From Uloborus plumipes (Eukaryota > Arthropoda > Arachnida > Araneae > Uloboridae), in NCBI GenBank assembly GCA_038373865.1, contig JAXGGA010005885.1, forward strand, positions 1 to 64,000: a stretch of DNA of 64,000 bases, read 5' to 3'. The translations under genes and the position numbers were made by a program. Below are positions 21,471 to 53,822 of the stretch, piece after piece. Each line of letters starts with the position of its first letter. Position 1 is the first letter of the stretch. The notes beneath the pieces are model-generated. The model saw only the letters and a list, made by a program, of their open reading frames with translations, made no database searches and had not been told where the DNA came from.

Positions 21471-23786
21471 ATATTAAAATTAACAGCGTAGTAATTATGA
21501 ACAAAATGAAAATTCTGATTATTCCATTCGGAGCAAACGAAGAAGTAGAAGTACTTTTAGACAACCGACTTACAAACGAGTAACGAAAATTTATTTTATG
21601 GGTGGAATGACTGGAATAACTAATAAGTGTATTGTTAAGTTTATTTTCAAGCACAAAAATCACAATTTGAAGTATTTTATGCTACCTCACCCTTTTTTTA
21701 ATCACTCATTACGCATTATACATTTTGGTTGAAAAAGGTTGCGCATGCTTGCTTAATGTAAACAAAGTAATACATTGGCGTTGCTCGCTTGCTTGCTATT
21801 GCGTTTGGTTCAAACGAAAGGTCTCTCAAATTTGTTTGCAATTAAAAATTGGCAGAGAACTGCCTTATCTTATACCGCACATGATGTCATTCGAGCGGAA
21901 AACTTAAAAGCAATGCATGCTGAATGTTTGATCAAACACACACTCGTCAAACAACACAGTGTCATTACTAGTTTTTAGTTATAGCATTTTAGCCAAACGC
22001 CGATTCATGCGAAAATTGCTATTTAAAGAGAGAAATCTCCCATTCTTCAACACGGTTCTTTCTTTATGGGCTGTGCTTGCATGTTTTCGTTCTTTTCTTG
22101 TCAATACATTTTTTTTAAGTTTTATTTTTTTAATGTAGATTACCAGGCTCTGCATGTAGTGGGATCAATTGGCCCCTGACTTTAGAAAATTAATATAATA
22201 ACGTGTTAGTGGGCTTGGTTTTTTTTTTTTTTTTTGGTATTTTTTACATTGAGTATATAGCCTTTAGCACCTCTCCCTAAAAATTTGAACTGTTTAGCCA
22301 GTCAACTACCAACAGTGACATTTTTACTGACAAAAAATTGTATTCATAACTTACCATTCAAGTAAATTTTTCATTTCTGGTGTTAAGATTTAGGAAGTAC
22401 AATTTCTGATCTAGGGGGGACACTCGCCCAAGTTCTGTCCTCATCCCCCTCTTTACAATTGTACTGGATATAAAAACTTCAAGAAAGATTGGTCATGGGC
22501 AAAATTTTCAAGATTTGCCCTACCTCGGAAAAATCAAGGATCTAGCACAGATTTCTGATCAATGTAAAATTTTACATTCACACAGAAATTGTTAATTTAA
22601 AAAATGCAGAAGTGCTATTTGACATTTGAATACTCTAACATCAGCAGAAAGTTTATTATTTTTTTTTTTTTATTTTTGCAAAAAAAAATATGTCTGAAAT
22701 TATTTTAGGCATTTAACTTTGGACAGTACTGTCATTTTGAAAGGCAATTCTCCCAGTCTTTGTAAAATTAATGTTTTACAATAAGTTTCTTTGAATATGC
22801 ACCTTTTATCCCCACTCTCCCGTAAAAATTTGACATAATGTTTCTGCTTTTGCATATAGCTCTGACACTTGAGAGTTAAGATTTTGATTTTTCGGTTTTA
22901 TTTTGTTTAATGTCCCCTTTTTCTAAATAAATGTTTGGAGCATTTTATGATTTTTTTTTCCCGTGTAATTTTTTTCTGTAATTTTTTTCTTCGAAGCGGT
23001 AACTAATACAATGAAATAACTGTTGTAAACAATACTCTTTTTCTTACAGTTTCCTATCCTGTTGGATTTGCTTCAATCTTCTCAGCAGCTCTTCAATGAT
23101 GGTGAAATTGGCTAGAAAAATTAGATGAAGATGAATAAGTAACAGTAACTATTTATAAATTTTTATAAATATTTTCTTTCTGGAAATTTTACTAATCTAG
23201 GCAAGCATGTGAACTTTATGTTCAAAAGATAATGATGTATCTTAAGACGTTAAAGTTGATAAATAAGTAAAATTCCCTTTAAACATGAATAAATTATTCA
23301 ATGGTGTTGTATTAATTCTTAACTGAAAATAGATTAAATTTTTCAATAATTCATGAAATATCTCAGTATCTTGCAGCATTTAGAAGATCCCTTGGGTATT
23401 CGTTTGACTTTGAATTCGCTCAGCAAAATTAAATTTCTAGTGCAGTTTCGCGTCAGGTGCCTCCATCAGGTGGAAACTGGACATCAAAAGTATTCTCGCC
23501 TTGATGGTGGCACATAAAAGACTCGATGCATTATCATATACAAGTGTAGTAATGGGTTTTCTGCTCTTGAAATTGCCTATATCATATTGATTGGGAAACA
23601 CCCAGATTCACTGAAAACTGGTAAGTGATATTGCATTTGTGCATTATTGCCTTATTAAGGGTTTTAAAAAATAGGACTGGATAACATTTGCTACTAAATT
23701 TTCAATCTTATCATCCCCTTGATAAGCCTTGACATGGCACCCTAGGTTGGCTTTTAATTAACTTTTTTTTCCTCTAAATTTTTTAG
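21471..23786. other. Region between CFDP1-like and SWIM genes
   Basis: Less A/T-rich at about 21720-22080 (a GCTTGCTTGC-containing stretch), which may hold promoter sequence for one or both divergent genes. A possible 5' UTR exon of the SWIM gene ends at 23621 with a GTAAGTG donor, 165 bp before the acceptor at 23785-23786. Includes poly(T) runs at 22218-22235 and 22660-22672. No other gene. Confidence 0.45.
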
Positions 23787-23802
23787 TTCACTGCTTAAAT
23801 GA

Positions 23803-43740
<19,938 letters not shown>

Positions 43741-44205
43741 CAGAAATTGTAACTGTTCTAAAAATTAATTTAAGTATACTCTAAGCAATTTTCAAATATT
43801 ATTTTGCATAGTATTTTACTGTGAACAGAATTCATTTACCTTTCATAATGGATTAAAAAAAGAAAAAAATCATTAGATCCAATATGGTCAACCCTGATTT
43901 TTTCATATGCTGCCAACAATTTGCAAACATTATGTGTAGTTCTTTTGTTGAAGTTTACAAATGATTAAAAAATATAATGATTTTATTTTATTTTTTAATG
44001 AATTAACTTATTTTTTAATATGCTAGATTTTAACATTACAACTATGCTCATTTCTTAATGAGCATAGACATAATTTATGAACATAATTTATTTTTGACGA
44101 TTGCTGGATGTATTTTTGTTGTGCCTTTTAGAGGGTTTTGATGTTAATTTATTGGTATACTTTTTTGTATAATATTTAGTGTAAATAAAAATTTTTGAAA
44201 ACATA
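43741..44205 (+). terminator. SWIM gene 3' UTR and poly(A) signal
   Basis: A/T-rich, non-coding, with AATAAA at 44184-44189. No other signal competes closely, so transcripts probably end near 44205. Confidence 0.6.
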
Positions 44206-44273
44206 AGTCTCAAATTCATCAACTTTTTGAAACATGAGTAATCAACTCTAGAACATAAAAATGCAGAAAGAGA

Positions 44274-44460
44274 AACAAGAATTTCTGTTTACAACTGATC
44301 AAGCCTACTTTCCTGTACATCAATGTAGATTTTCTAACATCAGATCAGTCTTTTTATTAGCTAAGAAAGCAAATAATGTCAAACATAACTTTTCAACATT
44401 TAAAGCTGATTTCTGATAACAAAATGTCTCTTTCCAGTAAAAAAAACTATTTGACAATAG
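44274..44460 (-). mobile_element. Old fragment of the Helentron-like repeat
   Basis: Begins ACAAGAATTTCTGTTTACAA and contains AAGCCTACTTTCCTGTACAT, aligning with one end of copies A to C but with many more differences. The rest of the element is missing. Confidence 0.6.
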
Positions 44461-44821
44461 AGAATTTATAGTAAACTTAGTTTTTTAAATTACTACTTTT
44501 TTTCTTAGGACTTTATATTTTATTAGATTAAAAAGTGATACATTAATATATCATTTTAATATACCATATTAGTTCTTGTATAATTAGAACACTATACAGG
44601 TCAGAGCGACCGCATCCATTAACTGTCCTTTAATGACATGCTGCAATATGAAATAATTCCTATAATTTAACTTTTCAACTTACATACTTGAATGATTTAG
44701 TTTATATACTTTTCTGATCAAATTAAAAATCATGAAATTGCAAAAGTTAATTCCTTAAAAACTTTAACTTTCTCTCTTTTTTATTTCTATGACTAAACTA
44801 TTGCTTAGTGAGAGACACTTA

Positions 44822-45622
44822 TCTATATACATAAAAGACTACTTTTGAAAACGTATGACCGGGGTAATCTTCCAAACTACTGAACCGATTTTAACCATTT
44901 TTTCACCGTAGATAGCTACAGTAACAGAGAGCAGGATAAGCTATAATTTATTTCTAAAAAGCTTAGTTTAAAAAAGTTATTATGGAAAACAGTTAATTTT
45001 ATGTCATTTCCCCATTAAATGATTAAATTTTCAACCCATTGTTGCAAAAATTTGGTGCCATGCAGCAACAATATTGATTGTAATCATATTGAAAATTTTG
45101 AACCAAGGCTTCTCTGGAGTAAGTATGGAATTTATTGGGTTCTAAGGATTTTTATATTTATCTGAGCCTACAATCGCTAATGGGTGAAATAAAAAAAAAA
45201 TTGATTTTGGCAATAGTTAGAGAATAGAAAGTGTTTATAGTCAAAAAAATTTCTAAATTAGGTACATAAGATGTTTTCACCTCACCAATGTTGTCACGAG
45301 GATAGAAACTAATAATGAGACTTATTTAACGAGCAATATTTGGAAATGGTTAATTTCAGTGCGATTGATACTGTAAATATATATTTATTTTAATATACCA
45401 AGCTTATAACATTTCCTATTTACTCAAACATTATTTGTAGCTTGCTATTTTTTTTTAGCTTGCATTATTTTTTTTTATAGTTTATCCATAACATAGCCAT
45501 TGTTTACAGAAGTAGCCATTATGTTTAAAGATATGCACTTTAGTGTTGGGAAATTTATGAATGAGTTTCACTAAACCACCCTACACCCACAGAAACCCGG
45601 GCAGGGCCGGGTACCCGGCTAG
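44822..45622 (+). mobile_element. Non-autonomous Helitron, copy 3 (801 bp)
   Basis: Starts TCTATATACATAAAAG after an A and ends ACCCGG-GCAGGG-CCGGGT, ACCCGGCTAG before a T. The 5' part has CTACTGAACCGATTTTAA, the counterpart of the block near the 5' end of copy 1. No coding capacity. Confidence 0.85.
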
Positions 45623-45673
45623 TAATGTATATGTCTGAATATAAACTTTGAAAAAAAAATTTGATTTAAAACA

Positions 45674-46540
45674 CAGGAGTTTCGATTATCCAAGCTAACT
45701 GGGAACGCTGGTGAGTCAGATGTAAGTAATCTTGGTTAATAGAAACTTTATATAAAATTTCTCGGGATCGCAGCCTCATCAAGATTTTCAGTTTTGGCTT
45801 TTTTTAACGTCAACCGTTCATCTAAAGCCTTGAATGTGAATCAATCTTTGGAAAAAAAAAACCTTCATTTGGAATTTTTGTGACTAGTTCAACACTTGTT
45901 TTCCAACACCAAATAACGTTTTTAACTCTCACCATTATTAATTCTTTGAATAACATCAAGCTTTTCACCTATTAAAACAAGTCTTTCTCTTTTTTGGTTC
46001 TGTATTTTAAAAATGAGTAACTTATAGAAGGCAGAAATATGCAATATACCAACGAGCTGTCAATATATTGCATGTTGTTTAAGGATTGTTTATTAATGTG
46101 GAATAAAAAGTTACGTTTACCTTGTTCCACAAAAATGCGAATTTTTGACTTACATGAGGAAGCGTGGAATGCAGCTCTTGTGTATTGTCGGCCCACTATT
46201 TCTATAGAATGGGCAAATCTCCAGCTGAGAGGACATCCATACGAGAGGGAAAAGTAAAATTTTTATGTTTGTGTTTCTTTCATTTCAATGATAATTTGCT
46301 TAATTTAGAGACAAACACATTCGCAAAAGCTGGCATCCCTGAAAACTAATAGATGAATCCATTTCCAGCCGTAAATCAGATGTTAGTTCGAATTTCCATC
46401 TCATCAGTAGAGATGGAAGACAAACTATAGATTAAAACTGTTGTGTATCTTGAATTTGTTTCATATGCACATGAAAAAAGAAATGGCTTTTAGTTTACAA
46501 TATAATATGCACTTAAAAGGTGAGAACAAATATTTTAAAA
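45674..46540. other. No gene; pogo-like end
   Basis: ACAGGAGTTTCGATTATCC at about 45674 and TTGGTTAATAGAAACT at about 45731 look like the end of a pogo/Tigger element, but no second terminus is visible. A 72-codon open frame at 46039-46257 is unrecognised. The last part (46440-46540) is A/T-rich. Confidence 0.4.
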
Positions 46541-46719
46541 TCATATTAGAAAACATTTATTGACTTACATACAATCAAAAATGTTATAATTCCTTATCAA
46601 AAAAAATCAGTAAAATATATCAACAAAAACATAACACTGCAAAAATGTATTTTTTGTTTTATTTTCAACGTTTACCTCGTCTTGTCTCTAATTGGTAATA
46701 ATGTCGCGATTACAAGCAG

Positions 46720-47124
46720 TTATGATGTCACATGTTTAATTTTTATATGAATCGCAGAATTTTTTCTTAAGTCACTTCGTACATTTCCTTTATTAGTTAT
46801 AGGAATGTAGTCATCAACCAAATAAACAGTAGAAGTTGTTGGCTCCAAAACAACGCTGTCTAAAAAGAAAGTCTTCAGTTGAAGTGCTATATTAACAGCA
46901 GTACTCACGGCTGCTCCAAGACCGTGGACAACGATTTCTTCCTCATTTGAAAGTAATGATTTACATTTATTAAACTGTGCAATGAAAGGAGACTTTTGAT
47001 TTGCGTATACATCGTTTTTTCGCCTGGGAAATGTAGGTGGCAAACGCTTTTTGAACTGGTAATCTTCATCGAAATTGTCTTTCGGTTGAGATGTTGAAAC
47101 AGATTTCTTCTTTGAACTATCCAT
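46720..47124 (-). CDS. POP7: Ribonuclease P/MRP protein subunit POP7 (RPP20)
   Basis: 134 residues, one exon. Alba-like fold protein that pairs with RPP25 and binds the P3 stem of RNase P and RNase MRP RNA in the nucleus, for pre-tRNA and pre-rRNA processing. Visible family blocks: K-K-R-L-P-P then P-R-R-K-N-D-V-Y near residues 30-42, C-K-S-L-L, V-V-H-G-L-G-A-A-V, A-V-N-I-A-L-Q-L-K, T-S-T-V-Y-L-V-D-D, and R-K-N-S-A-I-H-I-K near the end. Size fits the family (about 140). I start at the ATG at 47124. The frame is open upstream to another ATG at 47253, but those 43 residues are Cys-rich and hydrophobic and unlike the family. A minus-strand AATAAA lies at 46556-46561. The gene appears intact. Confidence 0.93.
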   Translation of the reverse strand: MDSSKKKSVSTSQPKDNFDEDYQFKKRLPPTFPRRKNDVYANQKSPFIAQFNKCKSLLSNEEEIVVHGLGAAVSTAVNIALQLKTFFLDSVVLEPTTSTVYLVDDYIPITNKGNVRSDLRKNSAIHIKIKHVTS

Positions 47125-47253
47125 ATTACATGGAACTGCCGCACAACAAATCGAATCTCGATACAATTGTGTAGTGATTAATTGGAAAAGAAAACAACAT
47201 AAATTGGAAGAAATTGTTTGTTTACAATTGATTGAACATGTGATGCCAGCCAA

Positions 47254-47661
47254 TTCATAATATTATTAAAAATTGCATTGCCAAAACTTTCTGTCAAAAG
47301 TTCAGCGAATAAAAAATGCTTTTATCAACTGTGTAATTTACTTCCCTCTCTGTTTTTCTTTTATATTATTAGCTTTTATTAATGGCAAACGGATAGAATA
47401 ACAGTACGCAGAGTACCATTGCTCCTCAGACAAAATTAAATACATATGCGATGTTTGCACTATACACTAGATGGCCCCACTAATTTCTAGCTTCCGCAAA
47501 GTTTTTTCAAACAATGATTTGATTGATTTTTATTGTTTTGCAACTGTGCTTCCACAAACAAAAATTTTTTCAGCATTCTGTGTTTTTAGAGCAAAAAATA
47601 GTATATAATCCAAACACAATCTCGAAAACTTTTCCCAAAAACTCACAATGCCAGAGCTTTA
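47254..47661. other. Upstream flank of POP7
   Basis: Probable promoter region of the minus-strand POP7 gene, next to its 5' end. No TATA-like element can be singled out in such A/T-rich sequence. Confidence 0.4.
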
Positions 47662-47964
47662 GGCATGGATTCAAGTGAAACAGCACTGCGATCGCTTCGA
47701 ATTGCAATCGCTAGTGGAAGTGAATTACATTATCATCAACTTAAATTGGCATAACGTCACTACGGGTGGAGCCAATAAGAGCTCACAAGCACTCAGCGAT
47801 CTCCTCTTATTCGCCAAGTAGGCTGTGACGTTTTATCTATCTCGTTTTTCATAGGCAAACGTCACGCTGACGTCACGATGTTTTTATCAAGAAACGTTCT
47901 AATGTAATTCATTTCCAGTCGCGATTGTAATTTGCGATTGCCTGTTTCACTTGAATCCCTGCCC
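47662..47964. mobile_element. 303-bp Harbinger-like MITE, copy 1
   Basis: Ends GGCATGGATTCAAGTGAAAC and GTTTCACTTGAATCCCTGCCC, flanked by TTA at left and TAA at right. The interior has GCGATCGCTTCGAATTGC and two ACGTCAC motifs. Related to the copies at 48481 and 50160. Confidence 0.8.
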
Positions 47965-50070
47965 TAATGCGCAACCTTGCGATGACTTACAAAACTACCG
48001 AAAGAGGTACAACATTGAGTTCCACGTGTGCCTTTTTGGGTAAAACTCGGCCATCCTGTGCGCACAGACAGCTTGTGATGTGTCTTTTTTTTTCATTATT
48101 ATTATTATTTACGTGATTTTTATCGAATATTACAATCAAGTCCTCTACAATAGACTTTTTGCGCTGCGCGTTAGTACAATTCTATCTTTCGCGCCATTTT
48201 ATCTTCGAATTTAAACAAACTTCGTTCCTTGTGCTGCGTTTGTTCGCTCCGTGTCATTTTCGTTTTGTCAACTTTTAGAATATTAGTAAGAGCGGTGAAA
48301 TGGAATGTTTTTCTTCTTTTTCCTTTTGCTTCCCTGAGTTTTTAAGAATAAACCTTTTCCGGGCTAATAATGAGTTAGCAGCATTAATATTTTTGAGTTC
48401 ATAAAAAAAATCTTGGTTTAAAACACGTATTTGCGTTAGCGGTAGACTTATTAGCAATGAAATTTTTCTTAGAACTTCTAGGCAGGGATTCAAGTGAAAC
48501 AGCACTGCGATCGCTTCGAATTGCAATCGCTACTGGAAGTGAATTACATTATCATCAACTTAACTTGGCATGACGTCACTACGGGTGGAGCCAATAAGAG
48601 CTCACAAGCACTCAGCGATCCCTGCCTTAGTTAACATTTTACATTTTAAAATTTAATGCCAGACGTCTCCTCACCCCCCCCCTTCCCCCATCTGGAAATG
48701 CGTCGATATTTATATTGAGATGGGGAAATTTTCAATGTACCCAGTGATCAAATACGAGCATGCACCTACATGTAACGAAATAAATGCATCAGGGTGACCA
48801 CAGGAAGAACAAAATCTTTTCCCTGATTTTTCCCTATCCAACTAAAATTTTCCCTCGAGGGGGGGGGGGACATTTACCGGTCAATGAGGGGTTCAGGGGT
48901 CTTGCATTCGGAAAATTTATTTTAAAAATACTGGGTTTTCAGAACATATTTTATAGCACATGATGTGCAGGAGCTTGAAAACAGTTTATATGGTTTTTGA
49001 AAAAGTATATTACAATCGTCATGTTTTTTTTTTCTTTTGTTAGATTTATTAAATTCTGTTTTCAAAGAAAAGAAATTGTAACGGCATATACCAATGAATT
49101 CTCAATTACAGAGTACACAATTATTCTATAATACAGCACTTAATGATGAATAATTTTCGAAATGCGTTTATTCGATGTATGAAATTATTTATTTATTTGT
49201 TTTTCAAATGCATAAAATCTCTAAATTTTAATATGTAGCACTTTTCGCACTGGTGATGTGTGAGATAAACGGGTTAAACGAAGAGCTGCATATTAGTATT
49301 TATTTTTGGGTTTTCTTTCAGGTTAATTAACTTGCATCGTAGCTATGAAAAAGTATAAGTTATTTTCCAAACTATGCATCTGGTAAAATATTTTTAATTT
49401 CATTTTTTTCAAAATTCAAACAAAAACGTTGGGAGTGCGGCGCACCCTTTGGCACTCCTGTAAATTCACCTATGACTTCGGTAGGGGTCCGTGGAGGTCT
49501 GGACTTTGGGAACCACTGCCAAATTCAACAGTATCAGTAAAGTATCTATTGTGTCAGTAACCTAACATGTATATCATGTGAGGATTACACACCACAAAAA
49601 AACACAAATACCGAAATAAAATAAAGTGCAAATATTCAAGTTCTATTGATGCTTTATTTTGATTATGTAACGAAAGTATCGAAAAAGTAACGAAAGTGTA
49701 AATTAAAGTATCTTCCTACCCCCCCCCCTCTTCTGATTTATGTGTTCATTTATTCATTTATTTATTTTTCTTATTTTTTTATGGATTATCTTATTTTTCA
49801 ACTCACTCACTCAAATTTTCCGCGTTTGTAGCCAATACATATTCTTTAATTTTAAGAATAACTTTAAGTTCTGTCCCAGTTTCAGTGGTATTATATTACT
49901 AATTACTTATTAATTGAAAGTAACTCTAATAAATTGGAGATTTATGCAACTGTCTCGTATTTGATAAATAGTATTTCCTTTATGCTGACAGAAGTTGTCA
50001 CGAATCAAATAAAAATGTGTCACAACTTAACTAAGAAAATTACGAATGCGCATTCTCAGAGTTGCAAAGT
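47965..50070. other. No gene; MITE and hAT-like ends
   Basis: Contains the second Harbinger-like MITE (48481-48626), a CAGGGTGACCAC motif at about 48789 and CTTTGGGAACCACTGCC at about 49504-49520 that look like single ends of hAT-type repeats, and an ATTATT microsatellite near 48095. No coding region. Confidence 0.5.
48481..48626. mobile_element. 146-bp Harbinger-like MITE, copy 2
   Basis: Same left 125 bp as copy 1 (GGCAGGGATTCAAGTGAAAC start), then a jump straight to the CCTGCC terminus. Flanked by CTA and TTA. It is an internal deletion form of copy 1. Confidence 0.78.
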
Positions 50071-50074
50071 ATAC

Positions 50075-50500
50075 ATGAAGTTTCGCCTTATAGAACTCAT
50101 CAATCCTATTTTCCCGAAAATCAACATCGATTTTCTAAAGTCAGATTATAATTCTCTTAGGCAGGAATTCAAGTGAAACACGGACGATCGCAACTCACCA
50201 TTGCAATCGCAAATTCCCAAATTTGGATTCAAGTGAAACGTTACAATCGCTACGAGATGCGATTCTATTGTAATTCGACTTCCAGTAGCGATTGCAATTT
50301 TGGTTTATTGTGATCGCCTCGAAGCGATTGCAATGGTGTTTCACTTGAATTCGGCCCTTAATTAGCTAAGATTGCAAATGATGTCAATATGCCCTTGTAA
50401 CATTTAAAGCTCATTTCTAAAAACAAAATATCCCTCTCTCATGAAAAAAAAAAAAAAAAAAAACTGGTGACATAGAATTCACATCGAATTCAGTTTCTCA
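50075..50500 (-). mobile_element. Old Helentron-like fragment, split by a MITE
   Basis: Contains diverged forms of the end region (ATCCTATTTTCCCG, ATCAACATCGATTTTCTAAAG) and of the following ACATTTAAAGCTCATTTC block. It is interrupted at 50160-50357 by a Harbinger-like MITE, so the MITE is younger. Confidence 0.6.
50160..50357. mobile_element. 198-bp Harbinger-like MITE, copy 3
   Basis: Exact TTA duplication (50157-50159, 50358-50360). Ends GGCAGGAATTCAAGTGAAAC and GTTTCACTTGAATTCGGCCC. The interior is made of TTGCAATCGC-type inverted motifs. Confidence 0.85.
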
Positions 50501-50958
50501 AATTGTAAAGCTTCATTTTCTAGCAAATAACAACCGTTAATGACCTTTCCATAGGGATTACGTACTTTAAATTAATTTTTTTTCCTAATAATTTACCGTA
50601 AAGAATCACCAGAGATAAATTGAAGAAGAAAATTATATTAAAAAAAAACTCCCCTAACATGATATTTTGAATCTAAATTGGTAAAAATGAACAAACAAAA
50701 GTAAATAAAGTAGTACACCTTTAAAACAATTAAAAGAAAGAAAGGAACATTTGTAATTAAAGGATCAAAATAAATAATTTTCAAAGGCAACATCGTTTGC
50801 AACAAGTTTATAGAAGTAAAAAATAATGCACTTCGAGTTTCTTTTTTTTTTTTCTGTTGACAAAATTTAAAAAAAAAAAAAAAATTTAAAATACAGATTT
50901 AGAAAAATCATCATCTCAACAATCGCTGTTTCAAATTAACATTTGTGCTTAAAATTCA
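50501..50958. other. No gene seen
   Basis: A/T-rich sequence with homopolymer runs around 50840-50885. Nothing recognisable. Confidence 0.6.
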
Positions 50959-52593
50959 TTTTTAGCCTACTTTCCCGTTAAAAATAAAAGAAACGAAAAA
51001 AGCATTAAAATTGGCTTAATGCATCTAAAAAATGTCGCCAAGTCCAAAAAATGTCGCCAAGTCCGAAAAATATCGCCAAGTAAAAAAAAATCGCCAAGTA
51101 AAAAAAAGTCAAAAAGAAACAAAAAAAAAAATGAAATAAATATCGAAAAATTAAAAATTTGAAAGTAGGGTATTGAGATGGGGAATTTGTGTGTCTGTCG
51201 GTCGGTCTGTCGGTCGGTCGGTCGGTCGGTCTGTCGGTCTGTCTGTCCCCCCCTAATAACTTTTGAATGAACATTCCGATTTGGACAAACTTTTTTTTGT
51301 TGGAAAGATCTCGGCGAGTACAGCTCATTCCCATATTTGATTTTTTGATTTGAACAATTTTTGGTTCAACTTTGAGCCGTTCAAATAACCGGTCCCGCGA
51401 TACTAACTTTTGAATGAACAGTCCGATTTGAACAAACTTTTTTTTGTTCGAAAGATCTTTTCAGGGATACTTCATTCCCGTACCTACATTTTTGATTTGA
51501 ACAACTTTTTCGTTCAACATTGAACCGTTCAAAAAAGCTCTCACACCTAATAACTTTTGAGTGAAAAGTCCGATTTAAACAAACTTTTTTTTGTTCGAAA
51601 GATCTCGGCAAGGATGCTTCATTACCGTATTTAAATTTTCAATTTGAACATTTTTTTCGTTCAACATTGAACCGTTCAAACAACCTTTCCTCACCTAATA
51701 ACTTTTAAGTGAACCGTCGGAATTGAATAAACTTTTTTTTGTTCGAAAGATCTCGGAGAGGCTTCTTCCCATATTTCGCTTTTCAATTTGAACAATTTTT
51801 CGTTCAATGATGAACCGTTCAGAAAAAAATTTAACATGAGCGCCTACGGAGAAATTTAAATTGAATGTTGATTCTGAACTTCAAGGCGGATTTCCTTCAA
51901 ACTAACTTTGTAAGAAAATGGTTTTGATAAATAATGTATTGTAAAGTACTTTTCTGAATAATCTTCTGTGAGGACTCTGATTCCGACTCCGACTCCGCAG
52001 ACATGGCGGAAATGCAGGCTCAGAAAAAAATGACTGACTGGGCAAACGATTTTTTGTTTATTTATTTATTTGTTTTGTTTAATTTATTATTATTATGATT
52101 TTTTTTTTTGGCAGACGATTTTTTTTTTTGTTAACAAAAATTTTTCATTCACGAGAGCATTTTATTCTTTATTTATATTTAACAACTGGCAATGGATTAA
52201 AAATGAAATTCAAGACATTTTATTAACGAACGAGTTTTTTTTTCTTTCTTTGATAAAATGTGTTTTGAAGTTCTTTGTACTTTTATTTTATTTGTTTATT
52301 TTTTTTTCTTTTGAAAACGATTGTGGAATTTTTCTACGGAAGAACTATAACAGTTACATTCTTTAAAAGGTGCGACAAAACTTAATTGACTCGTTTATTT
52401 AATTTTTACGTGTCTATTTCATCTGATGAGAGGGGTATATTTTGCTTTTAGAAATCAGGTTTAAGTGCTATAGAGGTATGTTTGACATAATTTTCAGTTT
52501 CACATAATCAAGAGAATATTGATCAGATGCTACAATGCCGATTTCGATGTACGGGAAAGTAGGCTCGTTTAGTTCTTGACAGAACTTCTTGTT
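50959..52593 (+). mobile_element. Helentron-associated-like element, copy C
   Basis: Same family as copies A and B, opposite orientation. Starts TTTTTAGCCTACTTTCCCG. Short CGCCAAGT repeats (51030-51100) and a GGTC microsatellite (51198-51245) follow, then four tandem units of about 145-150 bp starting near 51258, 51408, 51553 and 51702. It ends with GGAAAGTAGGCTCGTTTAG, the hairpin AGTTCT-TGAC-AGAACT and TCTTGTTT. Confidence 0.7.
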
Positions 52594-53822
52594 TTATTTT
52601 GATTTAGTAAATCAACCTCTAACTTTCGTCAATATTAAGCCAACAAAAAATTTTATTTCGTTTTTTCCTATTTCATGTAACCAAAAAATTTTAACGTATT
52701 CAGGTTCCAGCCAATTTTCTCAATTTTTTGGCAAAAAAAATAATGTTAAGTGTTGTTGGTTTCATAGATAAAAAAGTTTCTAATTCCCAGTAAGAATTAA
52801 TGCTCAAATTTTGAAACTGTTCAAAAAATACACTTAAAATAAACTAATTAAAAAAATCTGTTTACATATATTTTCTTCGAAAAGATCTTTTTTTGAACAA
52901 ATCAGCCATTTGTTTTCAACAAATCAGCCTTTAAATTCAAAATCTGTTTGCATTAAATTTTTTCGCAGGTGCAAATGTTAGGGTTTATTAACTGCTCAAA
53001 ATGGAACAAAAAATTTTTAAAATGAAAAAATTAAAATGCAAGAGTCGGATGTCCTCGTCGACATCTTTCACCCCCTCCCGAAAAAAAAAAAGTTTGCACG
53101 AAACGGACTGTACCCTAAAATATTATGCCAGGGAGGGAGGGGGGGGGGGCAGAGATACATTTGCCCGCGAAAAAATTTGGGGATGTATTTTGTAATTTTT
53201 AAAACGTTTTATATTTTGTCTCCTTTTAATAAGTTAAATTTAATTTTTGGCAAGGAGTGAAAGTGCTCCGTGCATCCCCTTTCCTTCCTACCAGAGCAAA
53301 TGGAGATGAGCATGAAATTTATATTTTTCTTGGTATACTTCGTAGTTTAAGAATTTTGATATTTGCTCTTTGCTTAAAATGAATTTCACTCCACTTCAAT
53401 TATTTTTTGAAAAACTGAAACAAATTCTAATAATAAAGTATTATTAAATTAATATTACACTTCAAAATGCACATAATTTTATTTTTCAAATGCCAGGATG
53501 TGAAAGAGTTCGGACTTTCAATTCACTCGTGGGCATAAACGAGATATTGATATTTTTTCTTAATGTATTTTGCTGATTTTTTAAAAAGCAATTTGTAATT
53601 TGTTCTTGTTTAATTAATTTTAGTTTATTTTTAAAAGCTAGGGGGTACTAGGTATCTCCTTTTCCGGCACTCACGGATAAAAATAGGATTTCAATGTTCT
53701 ATATTTTGGATGGTGTAGTTTGTAGGTTAAGTATTGTTTAGTTTGTTCTTTTGCTTTAACTAAATTTCATTTAATTTAATCACTATAAATAATTGTTTTT
53801 AAAAACGCTTTATATTAAAAAA
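52594..53822. other. No gene seen
   Basis: A/T-rich sequence. A G-rich run at about 53130-53150 may be part of a MITE. Short open frames here have no recognisable content. Confidence 0.55.

Noticed and set aside
46039..46257. 72-codon plus-strand frame
   Set aside because: No recognisable motif, overlaps an equally long minus-strand frame, and is flanked by a transposon end.
47125..47253. 43-residue N-terminal extension of POP7
   Set aside because: The family starts close to the basic K-K-R-L-P block; the extra residues are Cys-rich and hydrophobic and look like translated 5' UTR.
51005..51334. 109-codon minus-strand frame with Asp-Arg-Pro-Thr repeats
   Set aside because: It translates the GACC microsatellite of the Helentron-like repeat; the frame differs among copies.
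52070..52366. 98-codon Phe/Tyr-rich frame, with a similar minus-strand one at 12858-13181
   Set aside because: Both fall in the same A/T-rich part of the Helentron-like repeat; they reflect base composition.
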